From Desulfobacterales bacterium (lineage in GTDB: Bacteria > Desulfobacterota > Desulfobacteria > Desulfobacterales > Desulfobacteraceae), in NCBI GenBank assembly GCA_022361135.1, contig JAKSBM010000914.1, positions 1 to 16,355 of the forward strand: a stretch of DNA of 16,355 bases, read 5' to 3'. The notes beneath the pieces were generated by a model that had not been told where the DNA came from, made no database searches, and worked only from the letters and a program-made list of their open reading frames with translations. This document shows, piece by piece, positions 1-7,444 of this stretch. How positions within the stretch are numbered: position 1 is the stretch's first letter; every line of letters begins with the position of its first letter. The translations under genes and the position numbers were made by a program.

Positions 1-909
1 CCGGTTGATTCGAAGCTTGGGAAGGCCGTCGTCATTCATGACAATTTTAAAATCGTTGCCATGCTTGTAGACATAAATGTCCGGTGTAATATAAGCGGGT
101 TCTTCCGTGGAAAATTTTCTCCCGGGTTTGGGTTCCAGGTAGTGGATGATTTTCACAGCAGCCCGGACATCGTCCACGGATATCTTTAATGCTTTGGCAA
201 TTTTTTTACTGTTTCTGTTTTCCAGATTTTTCAGATGATCGGTGATGATGCTGGTGATGATATCATTCTGGATGCCCAATTGTTTGACCTGGATCAACAG
301 GGTTTCTGTGAGGTTCCTTGCACAGACCCCGGAAGGGTCGAAGGTCTGCAATACGGAAAGGACCTCTTCAACGGTTTCTGCTTCATGGCCGGATTCTTCG
401 GCCAATTCCTCCACTGTGGAGCAGAGGTAGCCGTCCCGGTTCAGGTTGCCGATGATCAAATGGCCCAGCTGTTCTTTCTCCGATTCCAATCCCTGGAGCA
501 TGAGCTGCCATTTCAGGTGGGCATCAAGGGTGGGGCGCTCCGAGGTGAAGGCCTCAAAATTCGGGGCTTCGGTGTGCTCGGATTCCGTATAAATTCGGCC
601 GGTGGAATTGTACTCGTTGATGTAATTTTCCCAATCGATGTCGGAGTTCACCTTTTCATCGATGGTCACTTCTTTGACCGGGGGTTCTTTCTCGGATTCT
701 CCAGCGTCGGCCTCCTGGGCAGTGATGCTTTTATCCGTTACATCGTCAGTGATGGATTCTTCAAGGGCAGGGTTCTGCTCCATCTCCTGCTGAATCATTT
801 CAGCCAGCTCTAGGCGGGAGAGTTGGAGAAGCTTGATGGCCTGCTGAAGCTGGGGCGTCATGACCAGCTGCTGGGTCAATGTGAGGTTTTGCTGTAATCC
901 GAGTTCCAT
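1..909 (-). CDS. rpoN: RNA polymerase sigma-54 factor RpoN (C-terminus outside window)
   Basis: This is the alternative sigma factor that directs RNA polymerase to -24/-12 promoters and needs an AAA+ activator to open DNA. Read on the minus strand from ATG at 909, the visible 303 codons start MELGLQQNLTLTQQLVMTPQ and continue with LQQAIKLLQLSRLEL, the Gln/Leu-rich region I that contacts activators. An acidic linker follows (roughly residues 48-100), then the core-binding region (from about 115, including DGYLCSTVEELA and LQTFDPSGVCARNL). The family is usually near 480 residues, so the helix-turn-helix and RpoN box lie beyond the left edge. The ATG is one base after the lptB stop, with only a weak GGGAT about 20 bases upstream, so translational coupling to lptB is likely. 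Linkage of rpoN to lptB is common in proteobacteria. A probable sigma-54 promoter and activator occur in this same window. Confidence 0.97.
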   Translation of the reverse strand, partial: MELGLQQNLTLTQQLVMTPQLQQAIKLLQLSRLELAEMIQQEMEQNPALEESITDDVTDKSITAQEADAGESEKEPPVKEVTIDEKVNSDIDWENYINEYNSTGRIYTESEHTEAPNFEAFTSERPTLDAHLKWQLMLQGLESEKEQLGHLIIGNLNRDGYLCSTVEELAEESGHEAETVEEVLSVLQTFDPSGVCARNLTETLLIQVKQLGIQNDIITSIITDHLKNLENRNSKKIAKALKISVDDVRAAVKIIHYLEPKPGRKFSTEEPAYITPDIYVYKHGNDFKIVMNDDGLPKLRINR

Positions 910-910
910 A

Positions 911-1633
911 TTAAAGCTTAAAATTATCCCCTAGGTATATTTTCTTGGCAATTTCACTTGAGATGATTTTTTCGGGCGGACCCGATTCGATCACCTGTCC
1001 TTGACTCACTATATACGCATGATCACAGACCCCCAGTGTTTCCCTTACGTTGTGGTCTGAAATCAGAACTCCTATCCCTTTTTTGCTGAGTTGCCGGATG
1101 ATCTGCTGAATGTCTATGACAGCCAGCGGATCAATGCCTGCGAAGGGTTCGTCCAAAAGGATGAACAGGGGATCCGTGGCAAGCACCCGGGCAATTTCAA
1201 GCCGCCGCCTTTCTCCTCCGGAGAGGGACGCGGCCTTTTGTCCGGCCAATCGCATGATTCCCAATTCCCGCAACAGGGATGATGCCTTTGCCTTAACATC
1301 GATTCCGTTTTTGGGCAATACCTCAAGTATGGCGGAAATATTTTCCAGGACCGTCAATTTTTTAAAAATGGAAGATTCCTGGGGCAGATAACCGATGCCT
1401 TTTCTGGCCCGGATATACATGGGGTCCCGGGTAATATCCTCATTTCCCAGGTAGACGGTGCCGCCATTGGGTTGAATCATGCCCACGGTCATGTAGAAGG
1501 TGGTGGTTTTTCCAGCACCGTTGGGGCCGAGCAAACCGGTGATCCGTCCGGGCTGCACCTTGAGATTGACCTTGTTGACAACGGTTTTGTTGTCGTATTT
1601 TTTAACCAGGTTTTCCAGTAATAGTTCTTTCAT
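911..1633 (-). CDS. lptB: LPS export ABC transporter ATPase LptB
   Basis: LptB is the cytoplasmic ATPase that, with LptFG, pulls LPS out of the inner membrane and pushes it along the Lpt bridge. The 240-residue product has the family length. Visible motifs are Walker A GPNGAGKTT (36-44), Q-loop PQES (Q85), signature LSGGE (137-141), Walker B ILLDEP with catalytic Glu162, the D-loop AGIDPLA, and switch His194 in ISDHN. The D-loop and SDHNVRETL segments are typical of LptB rather than generic branched-chain amino acid ATPases. It sits 16 bp after lptA and 1 bp before rpoN in the kdsA-to-rpoN run. LptF and LptG are not in the window. Confidence 0.97.
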   Translation of the reverse strand: MKELLLENLVKKYDNKTVVNKVNLKVQPGRITGLLGPNGAGKTTTFYMTVGMIQPNGGTVYLGNEDITRDPMYIRARKGIGYLPQESSIFKKLTVLENISAILEVLPKNGIDVKAKASSLLRELGIMRLAGQKAASLSGGERRRLEIARVLATDPLFILLDEPFAGIDPLAVIDIQQIIRQLSKKGIGVLISDHNVRETLGVCDHAYIVSQGQVIESGPPEKIISSEIAKKIYLGDNFKL

Positions 1634-1649
1634 GTGTGTTGGAAGACCT

Positions 1650-2198
1650 TTAGTTGTTCATGTCTTTCAGACGTTGGGTTTCTTTGTCATTTGGGTCAAA
1701 AAATGCTTCCACGCGGCTTTTGCCGTCACTTTCCACCATGGCCTGGTCGGATTTTCTAAACAGGGTGATTTTTTTCCCTGCTACAAAGCTTTTGCCGGTC
1801 CACAGCCGGGGGGCATTGCCGGTCAATATCAGGATTTCATCGTCCAGGTTGTAAACGGCTTTGTCGGAAACAGCTCTTCTTGCGCCGGAAATGAATTCAA
1901 CATTGCCAACGGCCACGATTTTTTTAATTTTATTCTGATTTTTTGTGTCGGCTTGGGATTCGTCAAAATGAATCTGCAGGCGGTCCGAGGTGATGGTGCC
2001 GTCTTCCCTGGTGACCTTTACGTTGCCGGAAAACTCCACTACGCCTTCATTCCGTTGGGCAACCATTTTATCGGAGATGACCCGGGTGGCATTGGGTTTG
2101 GCTGGGGCCTGGGCCAGGGCAGGGGACGAAAAGGAGAGGACGAGCAGGGCCATAAGAAGGCAAATGCTGCCGATTTTAAGGGAGTTTGAAGTTTTCAC
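1650..2198 (-). CDS. lptA: Periplasmic LPS transport protein LptA (OstA-like)
   Basis: LptA is the periplasmic beta-jellyroll protein that polymerises into the bridge carrying LPS to the outer membrane. The 182-residue product starts with a signal peptide: Lys-containing n-region, hydrophobic stretch at about 9-25, and cleavage expected after Ala-Leu-Ala (27-29) before Gln30. The mature part has the OstA pattern: ISDKMVAQRNEGVVEFSGNV, then VTREDGTITSDRLQIHF, IVAVGNVEFISGARRAVSDK and LTGNAP. The start codon is GTG (2196-2198), which lies inside the end of lptC. AAAGGA seven bases upstream supports it, and no ATG in frame gives a signal peptide. The 23-bp overlap with lptC and the following lptB fit the usual lptCAB order. 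LptA proteins vary in length, so the charged C-terminal tail is unremarkable. Confidence 0.93.
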   Translation of the reverse strand: MKTSNSLKIGSICLLMALLVLSFSSPALAQAPAKPNATRVISDKMVAQRNEGVVEFSGNVKVTREDGTITSDRLQIHFDESQADTKNQNKIKKIVAVGNVEFISGARRAVSDKAVYNLDDEILILTGNAPRLWTGKSFVAGKKITLFRKSDQAMVESDGKSRVEAFFDPNDKETQRLKDMNN

Positions 2199-2754
2199 TG
2201 AATATTCCTTTTACATTCCGATTCAAAACGATTCGGTTCGCTCTTAAATCCATTATCATTTCGTCCGCTTCGACCTCAGAGTCTTTATTTTCAAGCCTTA
2301 TCGGCGCATCGGACTGTATTATATGGGGTTTTTTTTTATAATGCAACTTATCAGTTTTGAGGGTGTATCCCTCGTGTTCAACCACCACATTGCTTGAAAA
2401 AAACATGTCATGGGTTTCGGTGTCCAACTCCCCCTTATCCGCCCGAAGATGGACTTTTTTTTCTTCTTTGGTATAGAAGACGACCTTTACCTGTTCCAGG
2501 ATGGCCTTGTTCTCCTCACTCACCAGGGTGGCCGAGGCTGCATCCAACTCCCATTCGGTGATGCCGTTTTTTTTGGATACCTGTTGGAGCAGGTTTAGCT
2601 TCATGGCGGCGTCCGAGTCCACATGGACATCTTCCACGGTGAGTTTTGGAATGGGAGCCTGTCCTTTGAAAAGATAAAGGCCAAGCCCGACCATGGCGCA
2701 GCAGAGGACCAGTATGAGGCCCCCCAGGAGCTTTTTTCGGCCGGATGGGTTCAT
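2176..2754 (-). CDS. lptC: LPS export protein LptC (inner-membrane anchor)
   Basis: LptC is the bitopic inner-membrane protein that takes LPS from LptBFG and hands it to LptA. The product is 192 residues with a single N-terminal transmembrane helix (about 9-29, after GRKK) and a periplasmic beta-rich domain. Segments such as WELDAASATLVSEENKAILE, VHLRADKGELDTETHDMFF and DKLHYKKKP match the LptC/YrbK pattern. The ATG overlaps the kdsC stop in an ATGA arrangement (2751-2754), and the 3' end overlaps lptA by 23 bp. The identification rests on the N-terminal anchor, the domain pattern and the position between kdsC and lptA. The gene contains an A9 run on its coding strand (around 2329-2337) encoding three lysines. 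Confidence 0.92.
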   Translation of the reverse strand: MNPSGRKKLLGGLILVLCCAMVGLGLYLFKGQAPIPKLTVEDVHVDSDAAMKLNLLQQVSKKNGITEWELDAASATLVSEENKAILEQVKVVFYTKEEKKVHLRADKGELDTETHDMFFSSNVVVEHEGYTLKTDKLHYKKKPHIIQSDAPIRLENKDSEVEADEMIMDLRANRIVLNRNVKGIFSENFKLP

Positions 2755-3266
2755 TTAAGGTAGGACTCCAGTATCTTATCCCAAAGTCCATTGGACTTGA
2801 GTATGAGTTCACAGAATTCCCTGACGGCACCCTGGCCACCCTTGGCCCGGGTGATGAAATCGGCCTGCTGCCGTACCTCGGGCACGGCGTCTGCCACGGC
2901 CACGGAAAATCCCACCCGGGTCATTGCAGGCAGATCAATAAGATCATCCCCCATGAATGCCATCTTTTCAGGGGCAATCCCCATTTTCTGGGAAATGGTT
3001 TCAATGGATTTTGATTTGTCCTTGATTCCGTCAAAGAGCAGGTCAAGTCCAAGGTTCTCACATCTGTGTCTCAGGGCGCCCGAAGTCCTCCCCGTGACAA
3101 TTCCGACCTGGATCCCGGCATCCATGAGAAGGCGAATGCCCAATCCATCCTTTGAGTTGAAACTTTTAACCTGGGCTCCGGAATCGGTGTATGTGATCTG
3201 GCCGTTGGTCAACACGCCATCCACATCCAATAATAAAAGCTTTATTTGTGACAACTGGGCTTTCAT
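2751..3266 (-). CDS. kdsC: 3-deoxy-D-manno-octulosonate 8-phosphate phosphatase KdsC
   Basis: KdsC is a cytoplasmic HAD-superfamily phosphatase that hydrolyses Kdo-8-phosphate to Kdo, the step after KdsA. At 171 residues it has the short, capless length of the family, which forms tetramers. Motif I is DVDGVLT with nucleophile Asp14 and Asp16, motif II is Thr58 in IVTGR, Lys85 lies in IKDKSK, and motif III is GDDLIDLPAM with Asp107/Asp108. The segment FNSKDGLGIRLL is also typical of KdsC. The ATG is 5 bp after the kdsA stop without a convincing ribosome-binding site, so translational coupling is likely. Downstream it shares four bases with lptC. Confidence 0.96.
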   Translation of the reverse strand: MKAQLSQIKLLLLDVDGVLTNGQITYTDSGAQVKSFNSKDGLGIRLLMDAGIQVGIVTGRTSGALRHRCENLGLDLLFDGIKDKSKSIETISQKMGIAPEKMAFMGDDLIDLPAMTRVGFSVAVADAVPEVRQQADFITRAKGGQGAVREFCELILKSNGLWDKILESYLK

Positions 3267-3271
3267 GGGGC

Positions 3272-4084
3272 TTAACCAGCGGCTTTTTTAATTTTGAGCA
3301 GGGTTTCAAGGAGGGCCGGCATCTCGTCCAGGGGGATGGAGTTGGGGCCGTCACACAGGGCTTTTTCCGGTTCCGGGTGGGTTTCCATGAAAATGCCGTG
3401 GGCACCGGCGGCAATGGCGGCCTTGGCAAGGGGGGGAACAAATTGGCGTTCACCTGCGGAAGATCCGCCGGCTCCACCGGGAAGCTGAACGCTGTGGGTG
3501 GCGTCAAAGACCACGGGAACACCCATTTCACTGAGGATCTGGAAGGAACGGAAATCCACCACCAGGTTGTTGTAGCCGAAGGAGGCGCCCCGTTCGGTGA
3601 TGCAGATGTTCTCGTTGCCTGTGGATTTTGCCTTATTAATAATGTTGCCGCAATCCCTGGGGGCGACAAATTGTCCCTTTTTAATGGCAATGGGTTTACC
3701 CGTGCTGCAGGCTGCAACAATGAGATCCGTCTGGCGGCAGAGAAAAGCGGGGATCTGCATGACATCAAGGACTTCGGCGGCTTTTTCCGCCTGTTCGGCC
3801 ATGTGAATATCGGAAATGACTTCCAGATCCAGATCGGTTTTAATCTGCTTGAGGATTTGAAGCCCTTCGTCAAATCCAGGGCCCCGGAAGGAGGTGATGG
3901 ATGTGCGATTGGCCTTGTCGCAGGATGCTTTGAAAATAAAGGGGATTCCCAGATCCTGGGTGACTGCTTTAAGGTTTTTGGCTATATTATATGTGGTGTC
4001 AAAATCTTCGATGACACAGGGGCCGGCCATGAGAAAGAAGGTGGGGTCGGACCCATTGATTTTATTGAAAAAAAAATTACTCAT
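3272..4084 (-). CDS. kdsA: 2-dehydro-3-deoxyphosphooctonate aldolase (Kdo-8-phosphate synthase) KdsA
   Basis: KdsA condenses phosphoenolpyruvate with arabinose-5-phosphate to give Kdo-8-phosphate, the first committed step of Kdo synthesis for the LPS inner core. The 270-residue TIM-barrel protein shows AGPCVIED near the N-terminus, FKASCDKANRTS, SDIHMAEQ, IKKGQFVAP, TERGASFGYNNLVVDFRS and DATHSVQLPGG. Cys23 in AGPC is the position of the metal-binding Cys of metal-dependent KdsA (as in Aquifex), where the E. coli type has Asn. The other expected ligands are also present (His in ATHS near 196, Glu in METHPEPE near 233, Asp in LCDGPNS near 244). AAGGAT lies eight bases before the ATG. It is the first gene of the minus-strand operon, with a sigma-70-like promoter candidate upstream. 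A T9 run covers codons 3-6. Confidence 0.97.
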   Translation of the reverse strand: MSNFFFNKINGSDPTFFLMAGPCVIEDFDTTYNIAKNLKAVTQDLGIPFIFKASCDKANRTSITSFRGPGFDEGLQILKQIKTDLDLEVISDIHMAEQAEKAAEVLDVMQIPAFLCRQTDLIVAACSTGKPIAIKKGQFVAPRDCGNIINKAKSTGNENICITERGASFGYNNLVVDFRSFQILSEMGVPVVFDATHSVQLPGGAGGSSAGERQFVPPLAKAAIAAGAHGIFMETHPEPEKALCDGPNSIPLDEMPALLETLLKIKKAAG

Positions 4085-4121
4085 TTAATAATCCTTACAG
4101 AGAGTGGGGGTTTGGGCTAAA

Positions 4122-4148
4122 AGTATAGTTTGGTTCGGCAAAAGTCAA
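4122..4148 (-). promoter_or_regulatory. Candidate sigma-70 promoter for the kdsA-rpoN operon
   Basis: On the minus strand TTGACT (4148-4143) and TATACT (4127-4122) are separated by 15 bases. Each hexamer differs from consensus at one position, but the spacer is shorter than the optimum of 17. It lies about 40 bp upstream of the kdsA ATG. This is a sequence-only prediction. Confidence 0.5.
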
Positions 4149-4162
4149 GAATGTAAAATTCC

Positions 4163-4191
4163 TTGATAAGTTGGTGTATTGTTGGTATTTT
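4163..4191 (+). promoter_or_regulatory. Candidate sigma-70 promoter for the M23 peptidase-led operon
   Basis: TTGATA (4163-4168) and TATTTT (4186-4191) are separated by exactly 17 bases. The -35 matches five of six consensus bases and the -10 four of six. It lies about 55 bp before the peptidase ATG, which is preceded by TAGGA at 4236-4240. The surrounding DNA is A+T-rich, so chance matches are possible. Confidence 0.35.
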
Positions 4192-4246
4192 TATTACCAT
4201 TTTGTGCAATATTAATCTAACTTCTTGAAAAAATGTAGGATCCTGA

Positions 4247-5629
4247 ATGAAGAAACTCGTCTATTTCGTGGTGTGCATTGGTATATTGCTGCCACTGGGC
4301 TGGGGACTGCTCTATAAATATGAAGGCGAAAAGCCCTTGGTTGATATCTCAATGCCTTCTATCTATCTCAATAAAAAATCAAAACTTTCCTTAAACATTA
4401 CAGATTCCAAAACCGGGTTGCGACACGTCGCCGTTTACATAACCCAGCAGAATAATGAAAAGAAACTCTTGGAAAAGAGCTATCCGGCCTCATCCATCCA
4501 GAGTTTTTTTTCCGATAAAAAGGTGACCCGGGATGACTTTGAAATTTCCATTGAATCCCGTAAATACGGCATGGTGGATGGAGATGCCGTCATCCGTGTG
4601 CAGGTCTCGGACTATTCCTGGCGGGATTGGAATAAGGGGAACGTATACGAGTTGACCCAGAAGGTGATTATCGATTCCAAGCCCCCCCGGGTGAAGGTTT
4701 TGACCTCCCGGCATAATATCCAAAAGGGTGGGGCGGGACTGGTCATCTATCGCGTATTTGAGGAGGATGTAAAAAGCGGTGTCATGGTGGGGGATAATTT
4801 CTTTCCGGGGGCTTCCGGGATGTTCAATGACCCCAATGTTTACGCTGCTTTTTTTGCCTTGAATCACACCCAGGGGCAGGGTACCCGCATTTGGGTGCGT
4901 GCCGAAGATGTGGCCGGCAACATGACCAAGCGGGGATTCCGCTATTACATCGGAAACAAGAATTTCAAAACCGATACCCTCACCATTTCAGATCGGTTCC
5001 TTGAAATAAAAATGCCCAATTTTGACCTGGGAGACCTTGAGGAACAATTTTCAGCAACAAAGAATCCCAATCTTTCCAAATTCCTTGAAATCAATCGAAA
5101 TATCCGCCAGGCAAATGTGGATAGAATCCTTTCAGTTCCTTCTGATACCGCATCGGAGGTCCTCTGGCAGGGACGGTTCGGACGTCTCCCCGGATCGGCA
5201 AACCGGGCCGGCTTTGCCGATCGTAGAATATATAAATATAAAGGTAAGGAAGTGGACCGGGCCACCCATTTGGGGATTGATCTTGCGTCCACGGCCAATG
5301 CCGAAGTCTTGGCCGGAAACACCGGTCGGATCATCATGGCCGAGTCCGTTGGGATTTTTGGAAATTCCATCATCATTGACCATGGTTTTGGCTTGGCCAG
5401 CCTTTATTCCCACCTTGATTCCATGAATGTGGGGGTGGGAGATACCGTGAAAAAAGGGGATCTCATCGGTTACACCGGCATCACCGGACTGGTGGGCGGG
5501 GATCACCTTCATTTTTCCATGATTGTACATAATACCTTTGTGAACCCCGTTGAATGGTGGGATCGCAAATGGATTAAGAATAATATTACCCAGAAAATTG
5601 AAGCCGTTCGGAAAATGATCACCAAGTAA
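4247..5629 (+). CDS. Membrane-anchored M23 family (LytM) metallopeptidase
   Basis: This is a probable periplasmic peptidoglycan endopeptidase. The 460-residue protein has an N-terminal membrane anchor or uncleaved signal (about 4-23) and a long central region (about 30-300) with beta-rich character that I do not recognise. A C-terminal LytM/M23 domain follows (about 310-440). The zinc and catalytic residues look complete: HLGID supplies His341 and Asp345, YSHLD supplies His389, and DHLHF supplies His420 and His422. An intact set argues for an active enzyme rather than a degenerate EnvC/NlpD-type activator. Such proteins cut stem-peptide cross-links during growth or division, but the specific role here is unknown. 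TAGGA six bases upstream supports the ATG. It leads a plus-strand run with the DUF39 gene 15 bp downstream. Confidence 0.88.
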   Translation: MKKLVYFVVCIGILLPLGWGLLYKYEGEKPLVDISMPSIYLNKKSKLSLNITDSKTGLRHVAVYITQQNNEKKLLEKSYPASSIQSFFSDKKVTRDDFEISIESRKYGMVDGDAVIRVQVSDYSWRDWNKGNVYELTQKVIIDSKPPRVKVLTSRHNIQKGGAGLVIYRVFEEDVKSGVMVGDNFFPGASGMFNDPNVYAAFFALNHTQGQGTRIWVRAEDVAGNMTKRGFRYYIGNKNFKTDTLTISDRFLEIKMPNFDLGDLEEQFSATKNPNLSKFLEINRNIRQANVDRILSVPSDTASEVLWQGRFGRLPGSANRAGFADRRIYKYKGKEVDRATHLGIDLASTANAEVLAGNTGRIIMAESVGIFGNSIIIDHGFGLASLYSHLDSMNVGVGDTVKKGDLIGYTGITGLVGGDHLHFSMIVHNTFVNPVEWWDRKWIKNNITQKIEAVRKMITK

Positions 5630-5644
5630 CAGTACAGGATTGTC

Positions 5645-6808
5645 ATGAGCGATTACCAGGTCAACAAGAGTTATGCCGAGATAAACAACCGCATTGCCAA
5701 GGGCGAAGCGGTGGTTGTTACAGCTGAAGAGATTATTGATATCGTAAAAAAGGACGGAGTGGTAAAGGCGGCCAAGGAAATTGACGTTGTTACCACCGGA
5801 ACCTTCGCTCCCATGTGTTCTTCGGGGGCATTCATAAACATTGGCCAGTCCAACCCTCTGGTTCGCACCACCAAAACCTGGTTCAATAATGTGCCGGCCT
5901 ATTCCGGTGTGGCTGCGGTGGATTGTTACCTGGGAGCCACCCAGACCAGTGAGGATGATCCCTTAAATAAATACCATCCCGGCGAGTTTAACTACGGCGG
6001 TGGGCACGTCATCCAGGATCTTGTGGCAGGCAAGGCCATTGATGTGGTGGCGGAAAGCTATGGCACCGATTGTTATCCCAACCGGCGCATTGAAAAAACC
6101 ATGACCCTTTCCGAGCTGCCCAATGCCATGCTGGTTAATCCCCGAAATGCATACCAGAATTACAATTGCGCCATTAATCGCACCGATAAGACCAAGTATA
6201 CCTACATGGGGACCCTGAAACCGGGCATGGGAAATGCCACCTATTCCACTTCGGGCGAACTCAGCCCGCTTTTCAATGATCCCTATCTGAAAACCATTGG
6301 ACTTGGGACCCGGATTTTTCTGGGGGGTGCCCAGGGCTATGTGACCTGGACAGGCACCCAGCATAAGTCCGAAGTGGAGCGGGGGATGAATGGTGTCCCC
6401 GTTTCTGCCGCTGGGACATTGAGCGTCATCGGGGATCTCAAGGAAATGTCCCCCGAGTGGCTGGTGGGGCAGTCCATACGCGGATACGGTTGTTCCCTTT
6501 CCGTGGGGATCGGTATCCCCATTCCCATTCTCAACGAAGAAATCATGAAGTTCACTTCGGTTGCAGACGAAGAAATTTTCACACAGATCGTTGATTACGG
6601 ACATGATTACCCCCAGTGTATCTCCAAGTCATACGGTCAGGTCAGCTATGCGGAACTCAAGAGCGGTTCCATCACCGTAAAGGGCAAGGAAATCCCCACG
6701 GCACCTTTGTCCAGCATGGTAAAGGCCAGAAAAATTGCCAGTCTCCTGAAATCATCCATTACCCGGGGCAAGTTTCTATTGGGCGAACCCCAGCATCTGT
6801 TTTATTGA
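5645..6808 (+). CDS. Homocysteine biosynthesis protein, DUF39/HcyBio family
   Basis: The product resembles the DUF39 (HcyBio) family. In methanogens these proteins take part in making homocysteine directly from aspartate semialdehyde and sulfide, bypassing the usual O-acyl-homoserine route. Visible hallmarks in its 387 residues are TGTFAPMCSSGAFINIGQSN (conserved Cys58), the NVPAYSGVAAVDCYLGATQ segment, a Gly-rich YGGGHVIQDL, and AESYGTDCYPNR with Cys143. Cys143 corresponds to the Cys reported as essential in the methanogen protein (from memory; alignment would confirm). The family often works with a NIL/ferredoxin-domain protein, or is fused to a ferredoxin or CBS domain. Neither a fusion nor a partner gene is visible here. 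ACAGGAT precedes the ATG, and lepB follows 15 bp downstream, so it is probably co-transcribed with M23, lepB and pyrBC. Confidence 0.88.
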   Translation: MSDYQVNKSYAEINNRIAKGEAVVVTAEEIIDIVKKDGVVKAAKEIDVVTTGTFAPMCSSGAFINIGQSNPLVRTTKTWFNNVPAYSGVAAVDCYLGATQTSEDDPLNKYHPGEFNYGGGHVIQDLVAGKAIDVVAESYGTDCYPNRRIEKTMTLSELPNAMLVNPRNAYQNYNCAINRTDKTKYTYMGTLKPGMGNATYSTSGELSPLFNDPYLKTIGLGTRIFLGGAQGYVTWTGTQHKSEVERGMNGVPVSAAGTLSVIGDLKEMSPEWLVGQSIRGYGCSLSVGIGIPIPILNEEIMKFTSVADEEIFTQIVDYGHDYPQCISKSYGQVSYAELKSGSITVKGKEIPTAPLSSMVKARKIASLLKSSITRGKFLLGEPQHLFY

Positions 6809-6823
6809 ATCGGAAACCTTTAA

Positions 6824-7435
6824 ATGAAAAAGACCACAATAAAGAAAAAAAGTGCCTGGCGCGAGAATATCGAAGCCATTCTCATTGCCATTGTCATTGC
6901 CATGTTCATCCGGACCTTCATTGTCCAGGCATTTAAAATTCCATCGGGATCCATGCTTGAAACCCTCCAGATCGGGGATCAGATTCTGGTGAATAAGTTC
7001 ATCTACGGCATCAAGATTCCCTTTACCGATGGGAAAAATTTGATCCCGGTTAAGGATCCGGTCCGGGGCGACATTGTGGTTTTCAAATATCCGGAAGATC
7101 CGTCCAAGGATTTTATCAAGCGGGTCATTGCCGTGGCAGGCGATTCAGTGGAAATCATTGATAAGCAGCTCTATGTCAATGACAAGAAAATTACGGGCGA
7201 GCCCTATGCCCATTATTCCAAACATTATACCCCCCTGGATAATCTCCCCCGGATAACCATTCCGGAAAATAAAATTTTTGTCATGGGGGACAATCGGGAC
7301 AACAGTCATGACAGCCGGGCATGGGGCTATGTGGATTTAAGCCAGGTCCGGGGCGAAGCATTCATGATTTATTGGTCCTGGGACAGCAAAAACTTTGGCG
7401 TCCGGTGGCGCCGAATTGGTGATATACTATTATAA
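6824..7435 (+). CDS. lepB: Signal peptidase I
   Basis: LepB is the inner-membrane serine protease that removes signal peptides from secreted proteins on the periplasmic face. The 203-residue protein has one clear transmembrane helix (about 16-36) after a Lys-rich start. Next is the catalytic box IPSGSMLETL with nucleophile Ser43, then DFIKRVIAVAGD with general base Lys99, and GDNRDNSHDSR (155-165), the conserved box E. This is the short single-helix form rather than the two-helix E. coli form. GGAAA lies about nine bases before the ATG. It sits 15 bp after the DUF39 gene and 9 bp before pyrB. It acts on Sec signal peptides such as that of LptA here. The type IV prepilin would instead need PilD, which is not present. 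Confidence 0.96.
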   Translation: MKKTTIKKKSAWRENIEAILIAIVIAMFIRTFIVQAFKIPSGSMLETLQIGDQILVNKFIYGIKIPFTDGKNLIPVKDPVRGDIVVFKYPEDPSKDFIKRVIAVAGDSVEIIDKQLYVNDKKITGEPYAHYSKHYTPLDNLPRITIPENKIFVMGDNRDNSHDSRAWGYVDLSQVRGEAFMIYWSWDSKNFGVRWRRIGDILL

Positions 7436-7444
7436 GGTAGATCT

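Noticed and set aside
235..813. Long plus-strand open frame opposite the left-edge gene
   Set aside because: It lies antisense to rpoN, whose minus-strand frame is continuous and clearly recognisable.
3248..4120. Plus-strand open frame of 290 codons spanning the kdsA region
   Set aside because: It is antisense to kdsA, which has all family motifs. The opposite frame is Gly/Phe-rich without any recognisable domain.
4183..4199. TGGTA-N7-TACCA inverted repeat in the divergent spacer, considered as an operator
   Set aside because: Five-base arms in A+T-rich DNA are expected by chance. No regulator gene is nearby to support it.
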